DNA from: CAVYHX01 sp963768415
GTDB taxonomy: Bacteria > Pseudomonadota > Gammaproteobacteria > UBA9214
Direction: 5' to 3'
NCBI GenBank assembly: GCA_963768415.1
Contig: CAVYHX010000006.1
Span: forward strand, 1 to 64,000
DNA length: 64,000 nucleotides
Shown here: positions 26,928-36,514 of the stretch, piece after piece
Numbering within the stretch: position 1 is the first letter of the stretch
How the letters are laid out: every line of letters starts with the position of its first letter
Position numbers and translations under genes: made by a program
The notes under the pieces: model-generated
The model's input: only the letters and a program-made list of their open reading frames with translations
Databases searched by the model: none
Told to the model about the DNA's origin: nothing

Positions 26928-28379
26928 ATGTTACCTGTCATCACGCTCGCCGGTCGTCCCAATGTCGGCAAATCGACCCTGTTTAACCGGCTGACGCGCA
27001 CCCGCGATGCACTGGTGGCCGATGTTCCCGGGTTGACGCGTGATCGAAAATACGGAACCGGCCAGGTCGGCAAGCAACCGTTTATCGTTGTTGATACCGG
27101 TGGACTGGCGGATGACGCTGACGCTCTCGATGGATTGATGGCACAGCAGGCCTGGCAGGCGATTGAAGAGGCCGACCTGGTGCTCTATATGGTCGATGGA
27201 CGCGCAGGACTGACGGCCGCTGACGAGGCGCTCGCGAGCGCATTGCGCCGCGCCAACAAATCGCTGCTGCTGGTGGTCAACAAGACTGACGGCGTCGACA
27301 CGGATGTCGTTGTGGCCGAATTTCATGCCCTGGGCCTTGGGGTGCCCCACCCGATAGCAGCAGTGAATGGCCGCGGCGTGGAGCAGTTGGTGGCGACGGC
27401 AATGGCGCAACTGCCGTCACAGCCCGCGCTCGCCGTGCAGGGAGCAGCGGATGACGATATACGCGTTGCCATCGTCGGGCGGCCGAATGTCGGCAAGTCC
27501 ACACTGGTAAACCGTATCCTGGGGGAAGACCGGGTACTTGCCTTTGACCAGCCAGGCACCACACGTGACAGCATTTTCATACCCTTCGAGCGAGATGGCA
27601 TCCACTACACACTGATCGATACGGCCGGTGTGCGCCGCAAGGCGCGGGTCAACGAGGCCATCGAGAAATTCAGCGTGATCAAAACCCTGCAGGCCATCGA
27701 TGCTGCACATGTTGTCGTGCTGGTGCTGGACGCCCGTACCGAAGTCAGTGAGCAGGACGCCACGCTTGCCGGCTTTATTGCCGAGAAGGGCAGGGCGCTC
27801 ATCGTGGCAGTGAATAAATGGGACGGATTGACCGCGCATGAACGCAACCGGATCAGGCAGCAACTGGAGCGCAGACTGCCGTTTCTGGGGTTTGCGACGA
27901 CCTGCTTCATCTCCGCACTGCACGGAACCGGTGTGGGTGACCTGTTCCCGCAGATAAGAAAGGCCTATACCTCTGCGACCCGGGAATTATCGACCCCGGA
28001 ACTGACCGGAATACTGGAGCAGGCAGTGGAGGCGCACCAGCCGCCACTGGTGCGCGGCCGCCGGATCAAGCTGCGCTACGCGCACCAGGGAGGACGCAAT
28101 CCCCCCGTCATCGTCATCCATGGCAACCAGACCGAGCGGGTGCCGGAATCCTACCGGCGTTATCTTGCGGGCGCATTTCGCGCCGCGCTCAGGTTGACGG
28201 GCACACCCATCCGTATCGAGTTTCGTACCGGCACCAATCCCTACCAGGGGCGGCGCAACAAACTGACGCCCCGCCAGACACGGAGCAAGAAGCCGCCTGC
28301 TGCGCCATGTAAAGGGCAGGCGTTGATGCCAGCCGGCTCACTGCTGCTTCCCGGTCAGGCACAATCAGTCAACAGTTGA
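26928..28379 (+). CDS. der: Ribosome-associated GTPase Der (EngA)
   Basis: A 483-residue protein with two GTPase domains in tandem, needed for 50S assembly. G1 motifs GRPNVGKST occur at about residues 9-17 and again near 185, with NKTD (about 121) and NKWD (about 298) as the G4 motifs. A KH-like C-terminal domain follows (VRGRRIKLRYAHQGGRNPP). The tail after NPYQGRRNKLTPRQTR is longer than usual by about 30 residues. Confidence 0.96.
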   Translation: MLPVITLAGRPNVGKSTLFNRLTRTRDALVADVPGLTRDRKYGTGQVGKQPFIVVDTGGLADDADALDGLMAQQAWQAIEEADLVLYMVDGRAGLTAADEALASALRRANKSLLLVVNKTDGVDTDVVVAEFHALGLGVPHPIAAVNGRGVEQLVATAMAQLPSQPALAVQGAADDDIRVAIVGRPNVGKSTLVNRILGEDRVLAFDQPGTTRDSIFIPFERDGIHYTLIDTAGVRRKARVNEAIEKFSVIKTLQAIDAAHVVVLVLDARTEVSEQDATLAGFIAEKGRALIVAVNKWDGLTAHERNRIRQQLERRLPFLGFATTCFISALHGTGVGDLFPQIRKAYTSATRELSTPELTGILEQAVEAHQPPLVRGRRIKLRYAHQGGRNPPVIVIHGNQTERVPESYRRYLAGAFRAALRLTGTPIRIEFRTGTNPYQGRRNKLTPRQTRSKKPPAAPCKGQALMPAGSLLLPGQAQSVNS

Positions 28380-28461
28380 CCCAGGTCAGGGACAAAAAGC
28401 AGCGAAATAGGGATAATTAACCAGATATATAGATCACTATCGTTCTTGCTCGAGGTCATTA

Positions 28462-29553
28462 TTGTGGATAAATCCAGTAGCGCCGGTCAGCCGGCTGAGA
28501 ATACAGTCGTCTCCGGATAGCCGGCCGGAGACTAATGTTTCCGATACCAAAGCCGCTATCGTTAAACCGGGCGGTGAGAATAGTAAAGTGGGAAAAAAAC
28601 GCGTATCGAAAATAGCAGACCAGAGCGGCGTGCCGACAGGTGCCGGTCAGGATGCCGGTGAATCATTGCCGGTATCCACCCGCAAGCAACCTGACCATGA
28701 TGCAATCCGGCGTGCCTTCGAGACCGGTGAATATCCGTACCACACCAAGATGCGCGCCAAGGTTTATGAGAAACAGAAGGCCGCATTGCAGGTAGAATTG
28801 CTCAAGGTGCAGAAGTGGGTAAAGGAAACCGGCCAGAAAATCATCATCCTGTGCGAGGGCCGCGATGCGGCCGGCAAGGGTGGTACCATCAAGCGCTTCA
28901 TGGAGCATCTGAACCCGCGCAGTGCGCGCGTGGTTGCACTGGAGAAGCCGACGGAGATCGAAAGCACCCAGTGGTTTTTCCAACGCTACATTCAGCATCT
29001 CCCTGCAGCGGGTGAAATCGTGTTTTTCGACCGCTCCTGGTACAACCGGGCGGGCGTCGAACGCGTGATGGGTTTTTGTTCGCCGAGCGATTATCTGGAA
29101 TTCATGCGGCAGTGCCCGGATCTGGAGCGGATGCTCGTGCGCTCCGGTATACGGTTATATAAATACTGGTTTTCAGTAACCCGCGAGGAACAGGCGCGCC
29201 GCTTCAAGTCGCGCAGCAAGGATCCGCTGAAACAGTGGAAACTCTCGCCGGTAGATCAGGCATCCATTGACAAATGGGATGACTATACCGAGGCAAAAGA
29301 AGCCATGTTTTTCAATACCGATACCGCCGATGCGCCCTGGACTGTCATCAAGTCGGATGATAAGAAACGTGCGCGTCTGAACACCATGCAGCATTTTCTC
29401 AGCAGCCTGCCGTACCCGGGAAAGGACCTGCGGATAGTGCACGGTCCCGATCCGCTCATTGTCGGGTCCAGTTCCCACGTGATCGGGAACAGCGCGCATA
29501 TCATCGGTAAAAGCCTGCATCCCGAACACCGGAAAAAATCCGGGACGAAATAA
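28462..29553 (+). CDS. ppk2: Polyphosphate kinase 2
   Basis: A PPK2-family kinase that transfers phosphate between polyphosphate and nucleotides. The core has Walker A GRDAAGKGGTIKRF (about 133-146), Walker B-like EIVFFDRSWYNRAGVERVMGF, and the lid TREEQARRFKSR. This pattern fits single-domain class I enzymes. The first 80 or so residues are low in complexity, and the frame opens with TTG; a GTG at 28588 is another possible start. The last residues contain three tandem GSSSHVIG/GNSAHIIG/GKSLH-like units of unknown meaning. Confidence 0.9.
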   Translation: MWINPVAPVSRLRIQSSPDSRPETNVSDTKAAIVKPGGENSKVGKKRVSKIADQSGVPTGAGQDAGESLPVSTRKQPDHDAIRRAFETGEYPYHTKMRAKVYEKQKAALQVELLKVQKWVKETGQKIIILCEGRDAAGKGGTIKRFMEHLNPRSARVVALEKPTEIESTQWFFQRYIQHLPAAGEIVFFDRSWYNRAGVERVMGFCSPSDYLEFMRQCPDLERMLVRSGIRLYKYWFSVTREEQARRFKSRSKDPLKQWKLSPVDQASIDKWDDYTEAKEAMFFNTDTADAPWTVIKSDDKKRARLNTMQHFLSSLPYPGKDLRIVHGPDPLIVGSSSHVIGNSAHIIGKSLHPEHRKKSGTK

Positions 29554-29560
29554 ACGCCGG

Positions 29561-30316
29561 TCAGTTTTCGATTACACTGCCTGAGCCCTTCACGACGGTG
29601 TGCGTGCCGGGTGGTTTGCCGCTGTACCTGAGAGTGCCACTGCCGTTGACTGCTGCCGAAAGGGAAGTGACAGCATGCACGGTTGCGTCGCCTGATCCGT
29701 TGATGGTAACTGCAACTGCCTGCGCCTCGAGATCCGCCGCAGTCACAGTGCCGGATCCATTGATGATTACCGACAGATCACTGACCTTGCCACTCGCACT
29801 GATCGTGCCGGAACCGTGGATCGCGAGGGCCAGGGCCTCCTGCGACACGCCTGCCAGGGTGATCTTCCCCGATCCGTTGATTGCCACGTTTACCGGCTGC
29901 GGCACCTGCAGGGTGATGCTGACCCTGCGGCGGGACGCAAAAGTTTCCACGGCATAAATGCGCAGCACGCCATCGAGGGACTCGGTCAGGATAAACGGCA
30001 GAATATTATCGTCGGCGGTCACGACACACCTGGCCGTGTCTCCCTTCGTGATGGTGACTTCTGCGGCGATATCGAGTTGCAGCTCATGAAAGTTGCCCGG
30101 TGTGCGGGTTTCACTGGCGATCTTGCCGGAACCTTGCACGCTGTTTCCCGGGAGGATAATTCCGTCCACGATGACCGTCTCGCCAGTCACCGTGATACTG
30201 GTGCCGGATGCCTGAATTATGCTGCCGTTTATTGTGATGCTTGTCCCGGCAGTGGCAGACCCGGCTGCGAGCAGGCAGAGCAGAACACTGCCGGCAACCC
30301 GCATTACCCGGGCCAT
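29561..30316 (-). CDS. Exported GIN-domain (DUF2807) protein
   Basis: A 251-residue protein with a signal peptide (cleavage near SATA-GTS, about 24) and a predicted beta-helix. The head GIN domain (DUF2807) begins near residue 66 (SETRTPGNFHELQLDIAAEVTITKGD). The motif INGSG or close variants (IHGSG, VNGSG, VKGSG) recurs from about 150 to the end. The region before the domain also holds NGS/SG-type repeats. The function of these proteins is not established. It lies two bases downstream of dolP, which suggests envelope association. Confidence 0.8.
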   Translation of the reverse strand: MARVMRVAGSVLLCLLAAGSATAGTSITINGSIIQASGTSITVTGETVIVDGIILPGNSVQGSGKIASETRTPGNFHELQLDIAAEVTITKGDTARCVVTADDNILPFILTESLDGVLRIYAVETFASRRRVSITLQVPQPVNVAINGSGKITLAGVSQEALALAIHGSGTISASGKVSDLSVIINGSGTVTAADLEAQAVAVTINGSGDATVHAVTSLSAAVNGSGTLRYSGKPPGTHTVVKGSGSVIEN

Positions 30317-30318
30317 GT

Positions 30319-30903
30319 CTAGTCCAGGTACTCGAAGAGTTTGACCACGCGCTGTACGCCGCTGACCTGGCGGGCCGCATCGGTCACCGCATCGGCTTCA
30401 GCCTGGTACAGTATTCCCATTAAATAGACCGAACCATTTTCGGTGACGACCTTGACGCGCGTGGCATCGAAATCCGGATGGCCCTTGATACCGAACAGTT
30501 TGGTCTTGACCTTGGCGGTAATCAGGGTGTCGCTGCTACGGGTCATCATGGAGCTGGGGGCGGCCAGGGTCATCTCGTTGTGTATCAGCCGGACCTTGGG
30601 AATGGTGCGCACCAGGGCCTCGGCACGCTGCCGCAATTCCTCCGTGGGTGCTTCCCCGGAGAGCAGCACGACACCATTGATGCTGGTGATATTGATATGG
30701 ATCTGGCTGTTCAGGTCCTTGTCATTGATGATGTTGCCCCGTGCTTTCAATTCAATACCCTCGTCATCAATAAAGGTACCGACGGTGCGCCGGTCATGGG
30801 CGGCAGTGGCGCCGGTGGCTGCGCCACCTATGATGACGGGTGCGCAGGCGGAAAGCAGATTCACAGTGACAAAAATCGCAAGTATTGTTGTGGCAAGTTT
30901 CAT
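30319..30903 (-). CDS. dolP: Dual BON-domain outer membrane lipoprotein DolP (YraP)
   Basis: A 194-residue lipoprotein with lipobox LLSAC (C20) and two BON domains (about 45-115 and 122-192; SITSINGVVLLSGEAPTEELRQRAE and VVTENGSVYLMGILYQAEADAV). DolP maintains outer membrane integrity. It sits directly after diaA as in Escherichia coli (lpoA-yraN-diaA-dolP). Confidence 0.94.
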   Translation of the reverse strand: MKLATTILAIFVTVNLLSACAPVIIGGAATGATAAHDRRTVGTFIDDEGIELKARGNIINDKDLNSQIHINITSINGVVLLSGEAPTEELRQRAEALVRTIPKVRLIHNEMTLAAPSSMMTRSSDTLITAKVKTKLFGIKGHPDFDATRVKVVTENGSVYLMGILYQAEADAVTDAARQVSGVQRVVKLFEYLD

Positions 30904-30907
30904 GGGT

Positions 30908-31510
30908 CTAGATCTCCTGTCCCGTTATGTGTCTGTCAATGAGGTGGCACAGGCAATGGATAATCAGCAAATGCACCTCCTGTGTGCGTGCCGTGGACTC
31001 CACGGGCACGCAAATTTCTACGTCATCATCGGCCAGCAGTGCCGACATTTTTCCGCCATCATGACCGGATAAGGCAATTACACGCATGTGTTGCGCGTGT
31101 GCCGCAGTCACCGCCTTGAGAATGTTGCCCGAATTGCCGCTGGTGGAGATCGCAAGCAGCACGTCGTCCTGCCTCCCCAGTGCATGTATCTGCCTGGCAA
31201 AAATCTCGCTGAAATCGTAGTCATTGGCAATCGAGGTCAGTGTCGAGCTGTCGGTTGTCAGTGCGACAGCGGCAAGTCCCTGACGTTCCATTTCAAAACG
31301 GTTCAGCATTTCGGAGGAAAAATGCTGGGCATCACCCGCTGAACCCCCATTACCGCAACTCAGAATCTTGCCGCCGTCCTGCAATGTGGCGGTGATGACC
31401 GCGGCCGCGCGTGAAATCTGCGGCGCCAGGCTATCCATGGACTGCTGCTTGGTCTGGATGCTCTCCCTGAAGAGCTGCTTGATGGCTGCTATGCGGGCAG
31501 CGTCATTCAT
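30908..31510 (-). CDS. diaA: SIS-domain protein DiaA (DnaA initiator-associating; GmhA-like)
   Basis: A 200-residue sugar isomerase (SIS) domain protein. GKILSCGNGGSAGDAQHFSSEML and AISTSGNSGNILKAV are the sugar-phosphate loops. In this position (between yraN and dolP) the family member is DiaA, a homotetramer that stimulates DnaA binding at oriC; phosphoheptose isomerase GmhA is the close alternative. It overlaps the end of yraN by eight bases. Confidence 0.88.
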   Translation of the reverse strand: MNDAARIAAIKQLFRESIQTKQQSMDSLAPQISRAAAVITATLQDGGKILSCGNGGSAGDAQHFSSEMLNRFEMERQGLAAVALTTDSSTLTSIANDYDFSEIFARQIHALGRQDDVLLAISTSGNSGNILKAVTAAHAQHMRVIALSGHDGGKMSALLADDDVEICVPVESTARTQEVHLLIIHCLCHLIDRHITGQEI

Positions 31511-31892
31511 AAGTTACTCCGACGTAAAGAAAGCATTCTGAATCCATTCGATGCCGGCGGCTTGACGGCCCGGCTTCCGTATCGCCACTGATTGAAACTA
31601 CGTCGAAGCGGCAAGGTAGCCGTGCCGTCGCCGGAAATGTCTGCAGGTAATGGCGGGCGCAGGCGATGATCTTCGACTGTTTGCGCCGGTCGACGCTCTC
31701 CGCAGCGGTCCCGAAATCCGGCCGGCGCCGGTATCGTACCTCAACGAAGACCAGGCTGTCTTTATCCTGCAGGACCAGATCGATCTCACCGCGGCGGCAG
31801 CGATAGTTGCGTTGCAGCAGCTGCAGCCCGCGTGCCTGCAGATAGTGCCAGGCACGGGTCTCGGCATCCTTGCCTCGACGGATTCTGTCCAT
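31503..31892 (-). CDS. yraN: UPF0102 protein YraN
   Basis: A 129-residue nuclease-fold protein (PD-(D/E)xK-like) of unconfirmed role. GKDAETRAWHYLQARGLQLLQRNYRCRRGEIDLV is the N-terminal signature, followed by LVFVEVRYRR. The ATG at 31892 is chosen by family alignment; the same frame stays open upstream through the end of lpoA with no stop between. It overlaps diaA by eight bases. Confidence 0.9.
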   Translation of the reverse strand: MDRIRRGKDAETRAWHYLQARGLQLLQRNYRCRRGEIDLVLQDKDSLVFVEVRYRRRPDFGTAAESVDRRKQSKIIACARHYLQTFPATARLPCRFDVVSISGDTEAGPSSRRHRMDSECFLYVGVTYE

Positions 31893-33837
31893 GCTCAGTG
31901 AATGGCGGCTCCGGGATGGCGGGTGACCGTTGTCCTCCGTGGCATCCAGCAATACGGGCAGTCCCCTCCGGAACTGGGCGCAGCGCAGGCTGCGGTGCAT
32001 CTGACCCTGGCTGTCCAGGCTCAGATTGCCGCTGACGCCACGGTAGATGCCGAACATGCTGCCGTCGAGTTGCCCCAGGTACGGGATGATCCGGTAGGCA
32101 TCCAGGCCAAGCGCATACAGGCGGGGATAGCGTGCTGCGTTTGATGGCCAGTGTCTCGGCGACGGAATGCACGCAGGTGTTCCCAGTTGCCGCCGTGCTC
32201 GAGGATCCACGGCATGTCGCAGAATACTAATTCCGTTCATGTCGCTGTCCCTGGCCTGGTCTGCCTGACCGGTGTACACCTGCGAGGTGGCGTATACGGG
32301 AACCCGGGAGGCACGGTAAAAGCTCAGTTGCGGGCGGATCAGGCGCGCCTGCCGCGGGTTGGCGACCAGAAATACGAAATCGATATCCTGACGCCGCCGC
32401 GGCTCGAATTCGAGCTGGCGTCCCAGCGTCCGAACCAGCTGCTGGTGCCGCGCCCGGCTGGTATCGAGATTCAGGGCGGCGCTGATGGGGGTGCCATGGT
32501 CCGTTTCGCCCGGAATGTATTGCTGGGTCTCCACAATGGTGCCGCCCAGGTTCTGCCATTCATGCGGCAAAGGCCGCATAGATACGATCGCCCCGGTCAG
32601 ATTGCGGCAATAGTGCAATGCCACGGCTGTGTCCGTCGTGGCGCGCGCGCCGGGCGACTTCGCGGGCCTCGTCTTCCGGCGCGAGTCCGAACTGGTATAG
32701 CCTGCCGCTGGCTGGCACCGGGTCTTCGATGTGATTCAGGGCCAGTACCGGGACCGGCAGCTCGGTGCGTGTGGCAATCATCTGCACCGCTTCCTTGTGC
32801 AGTGGACCGATGATGAATTGCGCGCCTTCCGCGATGGCCTGCTGATAGGCATACAACGCCATGGCAGGGTCATCGCCGGTATCGTAAACGCGTACGGGCG
32901 GCCGCTGTTTGCCATCCGGAGTGTCGTAGTAGGCGGCCATAAAGCCGTCGCGAATGGCACCGGCTGCGCCGGCAAAGTCCCCGTTCAGTGGCAGCAGCAG
33001 GGCAAGAGTCTCGGGAGGCTTGCTTGCCGTACGCATGGTACCGAGCAGCTTGCCGATAAATGCCTCGCTGGCCGGATGACGGGGATAGCGCGCCTGCCAG
33101 TGAGGTGCGACATCCGCGAGGGCCTCCGGCTGCTGCAGGTAGAGGCGCGTCAACTCTACCAGCTCCATCCAGCCGCTCAGGTGGTCCGGCGGCGGGGCAG
33201 TGCGCAGTTGCTGCAGTTCCACGTCCGTCAGATTGCTGAGGGCATCCCAGATGGCCAGCTGGTTATCGTACCGTTGTGCGCCGGTTAACAGGGGATCGAG
33301 CGTAACCCGTTCACGGGCTGCTCGAAAGTACTGTTTGTTAAAGTGGTAGGCATCAGCGCGCAGTCGATAGTAGTCCGCCACATAGGGACCGCCTGCCGGT
33401 GTGGATTGCAGGTAGGTCAATGCCTCCGCGGGGCGCTGTCTGGCCAGTGCAATCTCCGCGCGATTGACAGCATAGTGCTGCTGCTGCACGGCCTCCAGCG
33501 GCGCACCGTCGAGGTCGTCTAGAATAGCGGCTGCCTGGTCAAGGATTGCGCCGCGGATCAGGCTGTCGGTGGACTTCAGCAGCAGGTTGTATTTTTCGGG
33601 CGCTGGCGCCTGCGCGGCGGCCTGGTAGTTGAGTTGTGCGGCTTGCCGGAACTGACCGCGTGATTCCAGCATCGCTACCTGCTGGTCGAGATGGCTCACC
33701 GCGACTGGCGCCGCGGTACGCACATTCGTGCTGCAGCCGCTCAGGAGCAGCATCAGCCAGCCAGCCAGCAGCAGTATTAACCGCCCGCGGAGTGCGGTTG
33801 CCTGGGATCTGTCAGGGAATTCCGGGAAAGGTTGCAT
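31893..33837 (-). pseudogene. lpoA: Penicillin-binding protein activator LpoA, several frameshifts
   Basis: LpoA is an outer-membrane lipoprotein that activates PBP1a. The signal and lipobox (LLLSGC, about residue 35) open the first segment, which has TPR-like helices and then the periplasmic-binding-protein fold (LALLLPLNGDFAGAAGAIRDGFMAAYYD). Sense moves frame near 32570 (to EWQNLGGTIVETQQYIPG), near 32225 (to MPWILEHGGNWEHLRAF) and near 32160 (to WPSNAARYPRLYALGLDAYRI). The last frame runs into yraN with no stop, so one further indel near the end is likely. Confidence 0.88.
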
Positions 33838-33948
33838 ACGTCACGCCGGGATTGCGAATCCCCGGAACTGTACTGAAAAGCCGCTGCGGCGTCTACCTGA
33901 TATCCTCATGCCATCGGCAAGCAGTGATATTTGCTAGGATCCAGCCCT

Positions 33949-34814
33949 ATGAACAAGGGTACAGAAAGAATGCGGGCATTTTGTATGTTGTCGCAACACC
34001 GATTGGTAATCTGCAGGATATTTCCGCGCGGGCGCTCGAGGTGCTGCGCACGGTAGCGCTGATCGCGGCTGAAGATACCCGGCACAGCAGGAAGCTGCTG
34101 GCGCATTACGGTATCGCCACTCCATTGACGGCCCTGCATGAACACAATGAACGTGCAGTGACGGAAAAACTGCTGACGACACTGCGCGCGGGGAAGGATA
34201 TTGCGCTGGTATCGGACGCTGGCACCCCGCTGATCAGTGACCCCGGCTTTCATCTGTTGCGGGAGGTACGCAAGGCGCGGATACGGACAATTCCTGTCCC
34301 CGGCGCGTCGGCCTGCATCACGGCGCTGTCGGTGGCGGGATTGCCGACCGACCGCTTTGTGTTCGAGGGATTTCTCCCGTCGCGCCCGGTGGGGCGCCGG
34401 CAGCGCCTGCAGACATTGCGGGACGAGCCCCGCACACTGGTGTTCTACGAGGCCAGTCACCGGATCTGCGCATGTCTTGCCGATATGGCCCAATGCCTGG
34501 GTGGTGACCGGGAGGCTACCGTGGCGCGCGAATTGACGAAGACCTTCGAAACTGTCGAGCAAGGCACGCTGGCCGAACTCGATGCCTGGGTACGGGCGGA
34601 CGCCAACCGGCAAAAAGGCGAATTTGTGGTGCTGGTCCACGGTGCCCCGCCACCCGGCGACACCGGGGTGAACCCGGCCAGTGCCGCAATTCTGGACATC
34701 CTGCTGGCGGAACTGCCGCTCAAACAGGCGGCCGTTCTGGCTGCAAAGATCACCGGGCAATCCAGAAACCGCTTGTACGAGCATGGCCTGACCCTGAAAA
34801 AGCGCCGGGAATAA
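33949..34814 (+). pseudogene. rsmI: 16S rRNA (cytidine1402-2'-O)-methyltransferase RsmI, frameshift at codon 8
   Basis: A class III SAM methyltransferase acting on C1402 of 16S rRNA. The body is complete: GILYVVATPIGNLQDIS, AAEDTRHSRKLLAHYGI, SDAGTPLISDPG, PVPGASACITALSVAGLP and GEFVVLVHG. No ATG lies in that frame near the start. An AGGA site followed after 8 bases by ATG at 33949 (MNKGTER) sits one frame away, so one base is missing near 33970. The frame open to 33636 upstream is only the shadow of lpoA. It diverges from lpoA. Confidence 0.9.
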
Positions 34815-35006
34815 ACGCCGCCCTCGGGCGTGATAGACGGTTGACACCATCGCGGCCAGGAGGCCGCTCCTACAGGTTGGTTAATTCACCTGTAGGAGCA
34901 CCCGATTAAGCGCCGGGTGTAAACGCTGCCCTTCAGCGCGATTGTTTGCTGACACCATCGTGGCCAGTACTCAAAAGGCGGGCATAAAGAGGCCGCTCCT
35001 GCAGCT
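34815..35006. repeat. Two REP/BIME-like units, one with a 21-base insertion
   Basis: Two copies of the family described at 5669-6272 follow rsmI. They are joined by TTGGTTAATTCACCTG, a spacer that recurs at 61254. The second copy has the CCCGATTAAGCGCCGGG palindrome. Its right arm is interrupted by 21 unrelated bases at 34968-34988. Confidence 0.88.
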
Positions 35007-35060
35007 TCAACAAATTTAGCACAGTGGCAGGACGTGCAAATGTGCGTGTGTATCGGGTTA

Positions 35061-36152
35061 TCAGCTTGAATCTTTTCTCGCATGCTGTTGCAGTGCCCAC
35101 TGGACATGTTCCCGCACCAGTGGCGAGGGGTCATCTGCGCGCCCGCGCAGGGCAGCTACGACCGCGCGTGTCGCAGGCGCATTGCCCAGGCCCACGGCAA
35201 GGTTGCGTAACCAGCAGGTGTAGCCAATCCGGTGAATGGCGCTGCCGCGGGTGTGGGCCTCGAATTCTTCCCGGCTCCAGTCGAACAGGCGGACCAGACT
35301 GGCGCTATCCAGTCCGTGGCGCGGATTGAAATCGGTCTCTGCACCCGGGCTGGCGAAGCGGTTCCAGGGGCAGACCAGCTGGCAGTCATCGCAGCCGTAT
35401 ATCCGGTTGCCGATCAGGGGACGCAGTGGCTCCGGAATAGTGCCGCGCAGTTCAATGGTGAGATAGGAAATACACAGGCGCGCATCCAGTTCATAGGGTG
35501 CGATGATGGCACCGGTCGGGCAGGCATCGATGCAGTTTTGACAGCTGCCACAGTGGTTCGCAGCCGGACTGTCCACCGGCAGGGGCAGGTTGGTGTACAG
35601 CTCGCCGAGAAAAAACCACGATCCGGCACGCTCGTTTATCAGGTTGGTGTGCTTGCCGATCCAGCCGAGTCCGGCCTGTGCGGCCAGCGCCTTTTCGAGG
35701 ACCGGCGCACTGTCGGTGAAGGCGCGGTAACCGAACGGGCCGGCCACGGTTTCGATACGGGAAGCCAGTTTCTGCAGGCGCTTGCGTATGACCTTGTGGT
35801 AATCGCGGCCCAGGGCGTAGCGGGACAGATAGGCCATGGCGGGTTCCTGCAATACCTCGTCTGCCGCACGTGCCGCCTTCGGCCAGTAGTCCATCCGTAC
35901 CGAGATGACCCGCACGGTGCCGGGTACCAGCTCTACCGGCCGGCTGCGACGCGTGCCATGCCGGGCCATATAGTCCATTTCGCCGTGGTGTCCGGCTGCC
36001 AGCCAGCGCAACAGGTGTGCCTCGTCCGCATCAAGGTCGGTACCGGCAATGCCGACTTGCTGGAATCCCAGTTCTGTGCCCCAGCGTTTTATCTGTCGTG
36101 CCAGGTCAGGGTAATCGATATCCGGATCAGGCTGTGGTTGTACTTTTTTCAT
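35061..36152 (-). CDS. queG: Epoxyqueuosine reductase QueG
   Basis: A 363-residue cobalamin- and Fe-S-dependent enzyme for the last step of queuosine tRNA modification. Two 4Fe-4S sets are visible: CGSCQNCIDACPTGAI and CDDCQLVCPWN. The N-terminal region has GFQQVGIAG and RYALGRDYHKVIRKRLQ, and the C-terminal part has a HEAT-like RGRADDPSPLVREHVQWAL. The ATG at 36152 (MKKVQPQ) is preferred; 35 upstream in-frame residues show no homology. It diverges from nnr. Confidence 0.93.
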   Translation of the reverse strand: MKKVQPQPDPDIDYPDLARQIKRWGTELGFQQVGIAGTDLDADEAHLLRWLAAGHHGEMDYMARHGTRRSRPVELVPGTVRVISVRMDYWPKAARAADEVLQEPAMAYLSRYALGRDYHKVIRKRLQKLASRIETVAGPFGYRAFTDSAPVLEKALAAQAGLGWIGKHTNLINERAGSWFFLGELYTNLPLPVDSPAANHCGSCQNCIDACPTGAIIAPYELDARLCISYLTIELRGTIPEPLRPLIGNRIYGCDDCQLVCPWNRFASPGAETDFNPRHGLDSASLVRLFDWSREEFEAHTRGSAIHRIGYTCWLRNLAVGLGNAPATRAVVAALRGRADDPSPLVREHVQWALQQHARKDSS

Positions 36153-36514
36153 TTTGCAGGTGTGCCAGCAATGCCGGATTATTCCGCATGCTTGAAGTAT
36201 GTTGGCTCTCTGCAGCCTTTCTTCTTCTATGCGGAAAGACCTCGATGTTAAATGCATGTGAAACTGTCATGATACGAACACCCTCTCCCTTCGGGAGAGG
36301 GCCGGGGAGAGGGGGTATATATTTACTGGCTGCCTGATTATATCCCGTGACCCCGGTTCCTGGCACAGGGTGAATTAATTGCCCTTGTAGGAGCGGCCCC
36401 CTGGCCGCGATTGAGCCCCCACCAATCGCGCCGAAGGGCGGCGCTCCTACAGGTTGTGTATCTTTCAGGTTACTATCTGCGGCACTGGTTCAATGTTACG
36501 CATGCAATTCCATT
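36153..36514. other. Divergent queG/nnr intergenic region
   Basis: No gene is seen. It holds a strong hairpin at 36281-36301 (CCCTCTCCC, loop, GGGAGAGGG) followed by a G-rich copy of the same motif, a type of dispersed intergenic sequence. It also holds one REP/BIME unit at 36385-36453. The promoters of both genes must lie here but are not clear by eye. Confidence 0.6.
36385..36453. repeat. Single REP/BIME-like unit
   Basis: One unit of the same family in opposite orientation: TGTAGGAGCGGCCCCCTGG at the left, GGGCGGCGCTCCTACAG at the right, with ATCGCG at the inner edge. It lies between the divergent queG and nnr genes. Confidence 0.88.

Noticed and set aside
31503..32624. LpoA-YraN fusion protein
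   Set aside because: The upstream part is only the last frame of a frameshifted lpoA, and yraN has its own family start at 31892.
33636..33948. Upstream extension of rsmI as an N-terminal domain
   Set aside because: These codons are antisense to the lpoA signal and start region; the rsmI ATG with AGGA lies at 33949 in the adjacent frame.
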